A stretch of DNA of 64,000 bases from Akkermansiaceae bacterium (GTDB lineage Bacteria > Verrucomicrobiota > Verrucomicrobiia > Verrucomicrobiales > Akkermansiaceae): NCBI GenBank assembly GCA_024233135.1, contig JACKPZ010000002.1:1-64000 (forward strand), read 5' to 3'. A program made the position numbers and the translations under genes. Position 1 is the stretch's first letter; every line of letters begins with the position of its first letter. The notes beneath the pieces are model-generated. The model worked only from the letters and a program-made list of their open reading frames with translations, made no database searches and was not told the origin of the DNA. Below, one piece after another: positions 37,057-44,999 of the stretch.

Positions 37057-37833
37057 TCAGTTTACTCCCGATGCGGCGGACGTGTTTCGTTTCCGGTCCT
37101 CACGGATGAGCCCGTCGATCATCCGGGGATCGGGCCGCGACCCCTCGGACTCGACGAAAAACGCGGTTTCCATCGGAACGAGGAACTCGACGGCGGAGTT
37201 GATGCCGACGAGGCGCCCGTTCGCGTCGAGGACCGGCCCGCCGCTGTCGCCAGGTTGCAACGGGATGTCGATCTTGAAGCGGCGGTGCCAGAAAACCGAG
37301 CTGTCCGGCGGCAGGGTGGTGGTCACCCGACCCGCCTCCGAACGCAGGGCGGTGGCGATGCCGCCGTGCACCACGGGGGAGCCCGCGGGCACCCAGCCGT
37401 CCGGGTTGGTCCACTGATAGAAATGAGGCGTGCGCAACGGCACGTGCAGCAACGCGAGATCGGCCGGCTCGGACCGCCAGACGACTCTCGCCGGGACCGG
37501 CGAAAAACCGGCGCCCACCGAGTAGAGCACATAGACCTTGCGGCCGGCGAGACGGGCAAGCACATGGTCGGCGGTGAGGAAATAGCCGTCGTTGGTGATC
37601 GGCGTGGCGGATCCGCCGTCGGCGTCGTCCGGCGCGTCGCGCATGGAATACCCGCGTTTCACCCACTGATCGAGGTTCGACCCGCCGGTGACGATCACCG
37701 CGGTGGCGCGGCGGATGATCATCTGCCTCACCTCGGGCCCCGGCGGCTTCGGATCCGGCGGAGGCGCGACCGCGCACGAGGCGAGAACGAACAAGGCGAG
37801 CGGGCCACCGAGCAAACGGGCGAGAAGTTCCAT
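37057..37833 (-). CDS. Trypsin-like serine protease, lipoprotein
   Basis: 258 residues from the ATG at 37833. A lipobox (LFVLASC) predicts membrane anchoring. The chymotrypsin/HtrA-like fold has its catalytic triad visible: His in GYFLTADHVLARL, Asp in RSEPADLALLHVP, Ser in PLQPGDSGGPVLDANGRLVG. No PDZ domain follows, unlike DegP. Possible roles are envelope protein quality control or signalling. It is co-transcribed with the small lipoprotein gene downstream. Confidence 0.9.
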   Translation of the reverse strand: MELLARLLGGPLALFVLASCAVAPPPDPKPPGPEVRQMIIRRATAVIVTGGSNLDQWVKRGYSMRDAPDDADGGSATPITNDGYFLTADHVLARLAGRKVYVLYSVGAGFSPVPARVVWRSEPADLALLHVPLRTPHFYQWTNPDGWVPAGSPVVHGGIATALRSEAGRVTTTLPPDSSVFWHRRFKIDIPLQPGDSGGPVLDANGRLVGINSAVEFLVPMETAFFVESEGSRPDPRMIDGLIREDRKRNTSAASGVN

Positions 37834-37866
37834 CCGCGCAGAAACAAGCACAGGCGGGACGATTCG

Positions 37867-38991
37867 TCACACCTGATTTCCGATTTCGGGCAACAATCGT
37901 TCCAGCACCTTTCGGAACGGCGCGGCCATCGCGAGACGACGGATTTCCTCCACCTCGACCCACTCCTCGCCTGCTCGCGGGCGGATCTTCCCGGCAAGAC
38001 CCTGATGAACCTTCAGCGACACCCGGTAGCGGGTGATCGAATAGCGGTGTTCGGTTCGCAACGGCAAATCCGCGCACTCGTCCGTCCGGCGGACCGGCAG
38101 TTTCCACAATCCGGTGCGACGTGGACCGTCTTCGCGATGGAGGAGCACCCTGCCCCGCCGGTCGCGCAACCATACCGCATGCTCTTCGACATCCGTGATG
38201 CCAATGCGGCGTCCTTTCACCGGCAGGGCCGCCGGGTTTCTCGTGCGGCACCAGCGGGATACCGGGCATGTTTCGCAATCCGGCGCACCCGGGCGGCAAT
38301 GCGTCTGCCCGAGCTCCATCAAGGCCGAGTGATAGACCCGTGGCCGCTCCGGATCGGCAAGCGCCGCGGCCCAGGTGTCGATGCGTTTCCGCCCGGGGCC
38401 GGCATCGACCGGATCGGAGAAATCCATGATGCGGGCGAGCACGCGGAGCACGTTGCCATCGACGAGCACCGCCGGTTTGTCGAACGCGAAGGCGAGCAGC
38501 GCGCCGGCCGTGTAGGGGCCGACGCCCGGCAGGTCGAGAAGCCGGTCCCGTTCGTCGGGAAACCGGCCGCCGTGGCGCTCGAGGACGACGCGCGCCGTTT
38601 CGCGGAGCATCCGGGCCCGCCGGTAGTACCCAAGGCCCTCCCAGGCTTTCAGCAAAACCGCGTCGTCCGCCCCCGCCAGGCGTTTCACGTCCGGAAACGT
38701 CCGCAGGAACGAAGTGTAGAAGCCCCGGCCGAGCACGGTGGCGATCCGCGTCTGTTGGAGCATCACCTCGGAAACAAGGATCGCGTAGGGATCGCGGGTC
38801 CGCCTCCATGGGTAGTCCTTGCCGTGCTCGGAAAACCAACGGGCCATGGCGTCCCGGAATCCACCGGGATCCTTGGTGACGATGCGTTCGTGCGGCGGTT
38901 TCGGCACGGCGCGGAGGGTTTCCAATCCGCTTCCCGATGCCAAGAGAATCCCCTCGATTTCCCGCGAAGAAGAAATTTTTGAAATACTCAT
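37867..38991 (-). CDS. mutY: A/G-specific adenine DNA glycosylase
   Basis: Base-excision repair enzyme that removes adenine mispaired with 8-oxoguanine. Motifs: catalytic Glu in SEVMLQQTR (about 75), helix-hairpin-helix LPGVGPYTAGALL, catalytic Asp in AVLVDGNVLRVLAR, and the [4Fe-4S] Cys pattern C-x6-C-x2-C-x5-C in HCRPGAPDCETCPVSRWC. A C-terminal NUDIX-like 8-oxoG recognition domain follows. The start is uncertain: the ATG at 38991 gives an extension of about 40 residues before homology, and a GTG at codon 29 is a plausible alternative. It is divergent from the CAP lipoprotein gene. Confidence 0.93.
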   Translation of the reverse strand: MSISKISSSREIEGILLASGSGLETLRAVPKPPHERIVTKDPGGFRDAMARWFSEHGKDYPWRRTRDPYAILVSEVMLQQTRIATVLGRGFYTSFLRTFPDVKRLAGADDAVLLKAWEGLGYYRRARMLRETARVVLERHGGRFPDERDRLLDLPGVGPYTAGALLAFAFDKPAVLVDGNVLRVLARIMDFSDPVDAGPGRKRIDTWAAALADPERPRVYHSALMELGQTHCRPGAPDCETCPVSRWCRTRNPAALPVKGRRIGITDVEEHAVWLRDRRGRVLLHREDGPRRTGLWKLPVRRTDECADLPLRTEHRYSITRYRVSLKVHQGLAGKIRPRAGEEWVEVEEIRRLAMAAPFRKVLERLLPEIGNQV

Positions 38992-39071
38992 TCCCTACGG
39001 GAAGGCGTAACCTGTTGATTTTTAAAATTTCTTTACAGTCAACGGCTTCAATGGGACAACCCCTGGGTCCC

Positions 39072-39635
39072 ATGAAAGCCACACCCTTGCAATCCGCCCT
39101 TGCCCTCGCCTGCGTCGTTCTGGCGTCGTGCGCCACCCAGCCCGAGGCTCAAAAGATTCCCGTTTCGAGTTCCATTCACCCGAAATCCTCCGTTTCGACG
39201 CGGATTTTCGACGACGTCAACGGCTACCGCGCGAGCAAAGGCGCGAAGAAGCTCCAGCGCCACGCCGGCCTCGACCGCCTCGCGCAGGAGCATTGCGAAT
39301 ACCTGCGCCAACACCGCGGGACCTTCTCACTCAACGGCCGCAACGTGAGCCACATCGGTTTCGACGGCCGCGCCCTGCTCGCCCGCGAGCGCTACCAGAT
39401 GGCCAGCCTGAGCGAAAACGTCGCCGCCTCCACCCACCCTCAGGGCGGTGCATCGCAAGCAATGATCGATCTTTGGAAAGGCTCGAAGGACCATCACAAG
39501 AACATGCTCGACGAATGGCAGTTCACCGGCGTTGGCGCGGTGGTCGACTCGGACGGCACGGTGTTCTCGACCCAGATTTTCGCCAACCCGGGCACGAGCG
39601 GAATGTTGACACGCACCCGTTTCAACAGCTTCTGA
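39072..39635 (+). CDS. CAP-domain lipoprotein
   Basis: 187 residues from the ATG at 39072 (another in-frame ATG lies at 39051). The signal ends in the lipobox VLASC. The mature protein is a CAP/SCP-like domain: FDDVNGYRASKGAKKLQRH, LDRLAQEHCEYLRQH, SLSENVAAS, LWKGSKDHHKNMLDEW, and a final FSTQIFANPG strand. His and Glu residues of the putative central cavity are present. Function is unknown. It is preceded by an AT-rich divergent promoter region shared with mutY (about 38975-39050). Confidence 0.88.
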   Translation: MKATPLQSALALACVVLASCATQPEAQKIPVSSSIHPKSSVSTRIFDDVNGYRASKGAKKLQRHAGLDRLAQEHCEYLRQHRGTFSLNGRNVSHIGFDGRALLARERYQMASLSENVAASTHPQGGASQAMIDLWKGSKDHHKNMLDEWQFTGVGAVVDSDGTVFSTQIFANPGTSGMLTRTRFNSF

Positions 39636-39641
39636 TCGGGC

Positions 39642-40265
39642 GTGCCCGATCTCTCGCTCGAACTCGCGCTCATCGCCCGCGGTCTGTCATGGATCGCCGG
39701 CATCGACGAGGCCGGGCGGGGGCCTTTGGCGGGACCCGTCGCCGCCGCCGCGGTGATCCTGCCTACCGGCTGGTCGCTCGACGGCCTGGACGACTCGAAG
39801 AAGCTCACGGCCGCGCGGCGTGAGGTCCTCTATGAGCGCATCACCACCGATCCCGACGTCTGCTGGGCGGTGGCGACGGCGAGCGTCGAGGAAATCGACC
39901 GCCTGAACATCCTGCGGGCGACGCATCTGGCCATGCGACGCGCCGCCGAATCCCTCGCCATCCGTCCCTGCCACTGCCTCATCGACGGGCTGCCCGTCCG
40001 CGGTTTCCCCTTCCCTCACGATGGCGTCGTCAAGGGCGACGGGCTCTCGCTCTCGATCTCCGCGGCCAGCATTCTCGCCAAGGTGAGCCGGGACCGGATC
40101 ATGCTCGGGATCGACGCCGAGTTTCCGGCTTTCGGCTTTTCGCGGCACCAGGGATATGGCACCAAGGCGCACCTTGAAGCGCTTCGGATTCACGGCCCTT
40201 GCCGCCACCATCGCCGGTCGTTTCAGCCGGTCGCTCAACGGCTCCTGCCGCTTGACGGAGCGTGA
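39642..40265 (+). CDS. rnhB: Ribonuclease HII
   Basis: 207-residue enzyme cleaving RNA of RNA-DNA hybrids and misincorporated ribonucleotides. Active-site signatures: GIDEAGRGPLAGPV (Asp-Glu pair, about 20-33), DSKKLTAARR, LIDGLPV (Asp), and SRDRIM. A GTG start at 39642 follows the CAP gene's stop by 6 bp, suggesting one transcript. The 3' end overlaps yraN. Confidence 0.94.
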   Translation: MPDLSLELALIARGLSWIAGIDEAGRGPLAGPVAAAAVILPTGWSLDGLDDSKKLTAARREVLYERITTDPDVCWAVATASVEEIDRLNILRATHLAMRRAAESLAIRPCHCLIDGLPVRGFPFPHDGVVKGDGLSLSISAASILAKVSRDRIMLGIDAEFPAFGFSRHQGYGTKAHLEALRIHGPCRHHRRSFQPVAQRLLPLDGA

Positions 40266-40632
40266 CGGCACGCCGCGGGACCGGGAATGGATCGGACGCT
40301 TCGGCGAGCGGGTCGCGGCGTGCCACCTGCGCGCGTCCGGCTGCAAGGTCCTCGCGAAAAACTTCCGCGGCCGGAGGAAGGGCGAGGTCGACATCGTGGC
40401 CCGCGACGGCACCCTGCTGCTTTTCGTGGAGGTCAAAACCCGGCGTGAGGGCGCGAAGATCCGCCCCTTCGACGCGGTGGACAAAACCAAACGCGAACTC
40501 ATCGAACGCGGTGCCAACGACTGGCTCCGCAGGCTGCGCCGCCGCGACCTGCCGTGGCGCTTCGACGTCATCGAGATCTATCTGGAAGATGGCGAAAAAC
40601 CGCGGGTGAACCACATCCGCGACGCGTTCTAG
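40156..40632 (+). CDS. yraN: YraN/UPF0102 family nuclease-like protein
   Basis: Restriction-endonuclease-fold protein commonly next to rnhB. The core GRFGERVAACHLRASGCKVLAKNFR, GEVDIVARDG, and LLFVEVKTRR is clear (D, E-x-K motif). The ATG at 40156 gives 158 residues and a 110-bp overlap with rnhB. A TTG at 40252 would leave only about 14 bp of overlap and the usual short N-terminus, and may be the true start. Molecular function is not established; nuclease activity is expected from the fold. Confidence 0.85.
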   Translation: MAPRRTLKRFGFTALAATIAGRFSRSLNGSCRLTERDGTPRDREWIGRFGERVAACHLRASGCKVLAKNFRGRRKGEVDIVARDGTLLLFVEVKTRREGAKIRPFDAVDKTKRELIERGANDWLRRLRRRDLPWRFDVIEIYLEDGEKPRVNHIRDAF

Positions 40633-40688
40633 CAACTCCGCGGATCTTATCTTGACCCCTCGCCGCCGAGTCGCTGCGATACCGGATT

Positions 40689-42176
40689 GTGAAACGTGTG
40701 AAATCGATCCTTGTGCTCGGCGGCGGCAGCGCCGGACTCATCACCGCGCTCACCTTCCGCCGCATGCTGCCCGAAGTTTCGGTGAAACTCGTGCACAGTC
40801 CGGACATCGGAGTCATCGGCGTGGGCGAGGGAACGACGGCCGTGTTTCCCGAGCATTTCTTCAAGGTTCTGGGACTGCCGAAGGACGAGTTCTACCGGGA
40901 AACGAGTCCGACGTGGAAGCAAGGCATCAAATTCGTGTGGGGCCCTCGCGACCACTTCTTTTACACGTTCGATTTCCAATACGACCAGAAGCGCCAGGGC
41001 ATGGGGATGGCCAACGGCTTCTACGCGGATGACGACTGCGGCCTGCTCGACCTTCCGGCCGCCCTGATGCAGTGCGGCAAGGCATTCGCCAGCGGGCCGC
41101 TCGGCAAGCCGTTGATCAACGGTCAGTATGCCTTCCACATCGAGAACAAACGACTCGTCGCATACCTCGAAAAAATCTGCGCGGCCAGCGGCGTCGCGAT
41201 TTCCGAAGACACCTTCGTCGAAGCGGAGCGGACGGAAAACGGAGTCGGCGACCTCGTTTTCCAGAGCGGGGCGCGGCGTTCGGCGGACCTCGTCATCGAC
41301 GCATCGGGATTCCGCAGCGAGTTGATCGGACGCACGCTCGGAGTTTCGTTCAAGGACTTCTCCACCGGCCTGTTCTGCGACCGCGCGTGGATCGGCGGGT
41401 GGACGCGCGGCGACGAACCGTTGCACGCCTACACCACCGCGGAGACGATGGACTCCGGCTGGTGCTGGCAGATCGAGCACGAGGACTGGATCAATCGTGG
41501 ATATGTATATTCGTCCCGTTTCATCAACGACGACGAGGCGCTCGGTGAGTTCCTGCGCAAGAACCCGAAGGTCTCCAACGAACCGCGGCTGGTGAGGTTC
41601 CGCAGCGGCCGTCATGATTCCGGCTGGGTCGGCAACGTGGTCGCCGTCGGCAACTCGTCGGGATTCGTCGAACCGCTCGAAGCAACCGCTCTCGCGCAGT
41701 TGATCTACGAGGTGCGCTGGCTCATCGAGGTCCTGCGCACGGAACAGATGGATCCAGCCCAATCGGCGAAAGACCGCTACAACGAGATCGTCGGCCGGGC
41801 CTGGGATGAGATCCGCGATTTCCTCGCCTACCACTACCGCTTCAACACCCGGCTCGACACCCCGTTCTGGAAACACTGCCGCAACGAAACCAGCCTCGGC
41901 GACTACGAGGGGTTCTATCAGGAATACCGGAGGCTCGGGCCCGCGCCGGAAACGATCCGCGCGCTGCCCTACAAGCCGAACATCTATGGCATCGAGGGAT
42001 ATCTCGCGATGCTCGTCGGCATGAAGGTGCCGCACGAACGGACCTATCAACCCGGTGCCGGCGAGATCGATCTTTGGAACCGCCACCAGCGCGCGATGCG
42101 CACCCGGGCCGCCGCAGGCGTGCCCTCGGAAAAAGCCCTCGCGGCGATCCGCAGCCCCCACTGGAGCTGGTCCTGA
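40689..42176 (+). CDS. Flavin-dependent tryptophan-halogenase-like protein
   Basis: 495-residue member of the tryptophan halogenase-like flavoproteins. The N-terminal FAD motif is LGGGSAGLITALTF, followed by VGVGEGTTAVFP. The lysine in SPTWKQGIKF (K77) matches the catalytic lysine of halogenases, and SGFVEPLEATALAQLIYEV carries the Glu near the active site. The signature W-x-W-x-I-P appears as WCWQIE, so the Pro is Glu. No flavin reductase, prenyl, peptide or biosynthetic genes are adjacent, so substrate and halogenating ability are unknown. It may be a free-standing halogenase or a related monooxygenase. Confidence 0.82.
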   Translation: MKRVKSILVLGGGSAGLITALTFRRMLPEVSVKLVHSPDIGVIGVGEGTTAVFPEHFFKVLGLPKDEFYRETSPTWKQGIKFVWGPRDHFFYTFDFQYDQKRQGMGMANGFYADDDCGLLDLPAALMQCGKAFASGPLGKPLINGQYAFHIENKRLVAYLEKICAASGVAISEDTFVEAERTENGVGDLVFQSGARRSADLVIDASGFRSELIGRTLGVSFKDFSTGLFCDRAWIGGWTRGDEPLHAYTTAETMDSGWCWQIEHEDWINRGYVYSSRFINDDEALGEFLRKNPKVSNEPRLVRFRSGRHDSGWVGNVVAVGNSSGFVEPLEATALAQLIYEVRWLIEVLRTEQMDPAQSAKDRYNEIVGRAWDEIRDFLAYHYRFNTRLDTPFWKHCRNETSLGDYEGFYQEYRRLGPAPETIRALPYKPNIYGIEGYLAMLVGMKVPHERTYQPGAGEIDLWNRHQRAMRTRAAAGVPSEKALAAIRSPHWSWS

Positions 42177-42186
42177 CCGATCATTC

Positions 42187-42408
42187 CTATTTGCGAAACG
42201 ACTCCACCTCAAGACCACTCTGGCGGATGATCGACCGCAGCGTGCCGGTCCTGAGTTCCGGATGATCAGGCACGGGAACCGTGGTCGTGCCGCCAATGTC
42301 GGCCCGCTGCATGACCATGTGGCTGCCGCGTTGGCGAACCATTGTGAATCCGTGTGTTTCCAGCACCCGGCGCACTTCATGGCCGGAGAGCACCGGGAGT
42401 TTAGGCAA
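42187..42408 (-). CDS. hicA: HicA-type toxin
   Basis: 73-residue double-stranded-RNA-binding-fold mRNA interferase. The family pattern is complete: SGHEVRRVLETHGF, a catalytic His in RQRGSHMVM, and a C-terminal PDHPELRTGTLRSIIRQSGL. The start is a TTG at 42408 placed by a strong GGAGGT ribosome-binding site 6 bp upstream; it overlaps the hicB stop. Expressed after its antitoxin on one transcript. Confidence 0.88.
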   Translation of the reverse strand: MPKLPVLSGHEVRRVLETHGFTMVRQRGSHMVMQRADIGGTTTVPVPDHPELRTGTLRSIIRQSGLEVESFRK

Positions 42409-42622
42409 CCTGCACCTCCAACGTGGAAATGTAGGACTCGCTCGCCATCCTCTGCCGCACTTCCTCTTCAGATGCACACTCGAAGAACAATTCCACCGCC
42501 TCTTTCAGGTTTGCCTTGGCCTCCTCGACCGTCGCGCCCTGGGAAGCCACATCCAACTCCGGGCAGAGGGCCACAAAGCCGTCGTCCTCGCGGGTCAGGA
42601 TCGCGGTGAGCATGTGTTTCAT
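42401..42622 (-). CDS. hicB: HicB-type antitoxin
   Basis: 73-residue antitoxin from the ATG at 42622 (another ATG lies at 42613). The HicB fold motif is EDDGFVALCPELDVASQGATVEEAKANLKEA. No DNA-binding domain follows; the C-terminus is short, so autoregulation may be weak or depend on the complex. Antitoxin-first order with an 8-bp overlap of hicA ensures coupled synthesis. Confidence 0.88.
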   Translation of the reverse strand: MKHMLTAILTREDDGFVALCPELDVASQGATVEEAKANLKEAVELFFECASEEEVRQRMASESYISTLEVQVA

Positions 42623-42740
42623 GAACGGACTGTGGCAGATCGGCCGTCGGCGCGCAAGCAACCGGATGCACCCGGATCGTTTCCGCACCACCCCTGGATC
42701 TTCCCTTGCCCGCCCGGGGTGGAGCGGTTTCCATCCAACC

Positions 42741-43631
42741 ATGTCGCTTGAAGCACGTGCCGACCGGTTCATCCGCCACCTCGCGACCGAGCGCGGGTTG
42801 TCGGGCGCCTATCAGCTTTCAGTGAGGCAGACCTTGGACGCGCTGGCAGCCTGGGCCGGAAGGAAATCCCTGCCGCTGCGGGACATCGGCACCGAGGAAC
42901 TCGCCGGATTCCTCAAGGACCGCCGGACGGACGGCATCAGTCCGGCATCGCTGCGGATCGCGACGGTGCACTTGAAGATCTTCTTCCGCTGGCTGGCCGC
43001 GAAGGAGGATCTGCCCTGCGATCCGGCGGAGCCGTTGCTCGCCCCGCGTCCGGACCAGATCCTGCCGGAAACCCTTCCGTCCGCCGAGGTGGCACGGCTG
43101 CTCGAATCGATCGATCCGGCGGATCCGCTGGGCATGCGCGATCTGGCGATCCTCGAGTTGTTCTATTCGTCAGGCCTGCGGCTGAGCGAACTGACCGGAC
43201 TGAAGTTGGAGGAGATCGACTTCGAGGAGGGCTTTCTCCGTGTCACCGGCAAGGGCGGGAAGACGCGCGTCGTGCGGATCGGAGCCAAGGCGCTGGACGC
43301 CGTTTCGACGTATCTAACGAAATCTCGGCCGGCGCTGGTGACCAAGCGCACCGGCTCGCACTTGTTCCTCAGCATCCGCGGCGGTGGTCTTTCGCCGGAC
43401 CGGGTGCGGCAGATCGTCAAAGAGCGGGCGAAGGCGGCGGGCATCGGGATCAACATGTATCCGCACCTGCTGCGGCATTCGTTCGCCACCCACCTGCTGG
43501 AGGGCGGCGCGGATCTGCGCGTGATCCAGGAACTTCTCGGACACTCCGACATTTCGACCACGCAGATCTACACGCACGTCGATGCGAAACGCCTGAAGTC
43601 GGCGCACAAGCGCTTCCACCCGCGCGGTTGA
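42741..43631 (+). CDS. xerD: Tyrosine recombinase of the XerC/XerD type
   Basis: 296-residue site-specific recombinase of the length of chromosomal XerC/D. The SAM-like N-terminal domain (to about 100) is followed by the catalytic domain with Arg in SGLRLSELTGL, Lys in TGKGGKTRVVRIG, H-x-x-R in HLLRHSFATHLL, and His/nucleophile Tyr in LGHSDISTTQIYTHV. Likely acts in chromosome dimer resolution; XerC versus XerD assignment is not secure. Neither a dif-like site nor phage genes are seen nearby, so I do not treat it as a mobile-element integrase. Confidence 0.88.
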   Translation: MSLEARADRFIRHLATERGLSGAYQLSVRQTLDALAAWAGRKSLPLRDIGTEELAGFLKDRRTDGISPASLRIATVHLKIFFRWLAAKEDLPCDPAEPLLAPRPDQILPETLPSAEVARLLESIDPADPLGMRDLAILELFYSSGLRLSELTGLKLEEIDFEEGFLRVTGKGGKTRVVRIGAKALDAVSTYLTKSRPALVTKRTGSHLFLSIRGGGLSPDRVRQIVKERAKAAGIGINMYPHLLRHSFATHLLEGGADLRVIQELLGHSDISTTQIYTHVDAKRLKSAHKRFHPRG

Positions 43632-43638
43632 GGACCGC

Positions 43639-44460
43639 TCAGCCTCCGGGATTGATCTCCCCGCCGCCGGATGGGGCGTAAGGATTGATCTCAAGCGGCG
43701 CGTTTCCGGGGACCGGCTTCGCGACCGGCGGCGGAGGATCGGCCGGCGGCTCCTCCTTCGGTTTCTCGGGCGTGGCGGGTGGCGTGCCCGTCGACGTCGT
43801 CGCGGGCGTGGACGATGGAGTGGTGGCGGCGGTCGTGGCCGGGCTCGCGTCGGCGCCGACCGGTTTCGCCGGAGGAGGCGGCGGAGCTTGCACCGCGGCG
43901 TATGCGGGAACCGCCTCGCCATCGACGCGCAGCGCCTGATAGAGACGGTTGTAGTTGTGGCGGATCGCCGCGGGGAAGGTCACGCGGCCGGCTTCGACGA
44001 TGTTCTCGCGCAGGAGTTTCGCGGTGAGGTTCGAGACGAGGTCGGTGCCGATCTGGACGGCGCGGTCGGCACCGGTGATCTCCTTGCCGGCTTCGTTGGT
44101 GCCGAGGATCACGTCGCTGGCGATCGAGACACCCTGGATCGCGATGCTCGACTTGGCGGATGTGATCACGCCGGTGCCGGAAACCGTGATCTCGAGGGTG
44201 GCGTGGTCGTTGTTGGACATCCAGCCGCGGACGTGGTCGATGCGCACCGAAATGAAAATCCCTCCCTCGGGCGTGGGACTGACTTCGGGTTTGTAGGTGC
44301 AGTAGTCCGACCCGGACAGAGGATATTGGGCGGCGCTTCCGTCCTTCTTTTTCCAGCCGCCGAGCGACTTGCCGAGGACATCGTTGTCCACCGTCACCTC
44401 GGCGGAGGTCAACATGGCGAGAGCGGCCCACGCGGCACACAGGAGGGAAAGCGGTTTCAT
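43639..44460 (-). CDS. Exported protein with Pro-rich tail, unknown function
   Basis: 273 residues with signal peptide MKPLSLLCAAWAALAMLTSA. The globular part (DNDVLGKSLGGWKKKDGSAA, FISVRIDHVRGWMSNNDHA, LEITVSGTGVITSAKSS, RAVQIGTDLVSNLTAKLL) is of no family I recognise. A low-complexity Pro/Thr/Ala tail (about 190-270) suggests a cell-wall- or outer-membrane-spanning spacer. It is convergent with xerD, 7 bp away. Confidence 0.7.
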   Translation of the reverse strand: MKPLSLLCAAWAALAMLTSAEVTVDNDVLGKSLGGWKKKDGSAAQYPLSGSDYCTYKPEVSPTPEGGIFISVRIDHVRGWMSNNDHATLEITVSGTGVITSAKSSIAIQGVSIASDVILGTNEAGKEITGADRAVQIGTDLVSNLTAKLLRENIVEAGRVTFPAAIRHNYNRLYQALRVDGEAVPAYAAVQAPPPPPAKPVGADASPATTAATTPSSTPATTSTGTPPATPEKPKEEPPADPPPPVAKPVPGNAPLEINPYAPSGGGEINPGG

Positions 44461-44510
44461 GGGGATCCTTGGCGGCTGGTTGCGGGGATGATACTCAATC
44501 GGGTCCGGTT

Positions 44511-44906
44511 TTATTCAATGAATTCCAGCGGCGCCTCGGGACGGCGGCGGCCAATCAAGCGGGTCACCTGCTCGCGGGCCTTGGATTTGTGTTCGTCCTT
44601 GATGTAGGCGGACACGGTCGCCAAGGCGGCGACGATGGCCCCCCAGTCATCGCCATAGCCGGCGCCCGGCAGGATGTCGGGGATCAGGTCGGTCGGCAGG
44701 ATGAGGTAACCGAGAGCGCCGACGATGACACCGCGGGCCCAGTTCGGCGTGTCCTTGTCCTTGAGGCAGTAGAAGAGGGTCAGAGCGGCCAGCAGGGTCT
44801 TCTCACCCGCGATTCCCGCGATGCGGATCAGTTTCCGCCACAGGGCGGGGCCGGAATACCAGCGGGCCGCGGCCGCGGTGTCGGAAGGGGTCGGATCGTT
44901 TGCCAT
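44511..44906 (-). CDS. YkvA-like DUF1232 membrane protein
   Basis: 131-residue protein with the DUF1232 core LTLFYCLKDKDTPNWARGVIVGALGYLILPTDLIPDILPGAGYGDD, a membrane hairpin-like segment. The start ATG at 44906 fits the family; the open frame that continues upstream is antisense to hisA. Function unknown. The downstream tail is charged and probably cytoplasmic. Confidence 0.85.
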   Translation of the reverse strand: MANDPTPSDTAAAARWYSGPALWRKLIRIAGIAGEKTLLAALTLFYCLKDKDTPNWARGVIVGALGYLILPTDLIPDILPGAGYGDDWGAIVAALATVSAYIKDEHKSKAREQVTRLIGRRRPEAPLEFIE

Positions 44907-44999
44907 GGGACGGCGGAGCGTCGCCCCGGCCCGGCCGGCCCGCAAGCAGAAGCATCTTCCGCTTGGCTCCCCCGCCCGGCCCGACCATGCTGCGGGCCC

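Noticed and set aside
42741..43631. XerD-type recombinase as integrase of a mobile island with hicBA
   Set aside because: Length and motifs are those of chromosomal Xer. No attachment repeats, tRNA target or phage genes are seen, and composition matches the neighbours.
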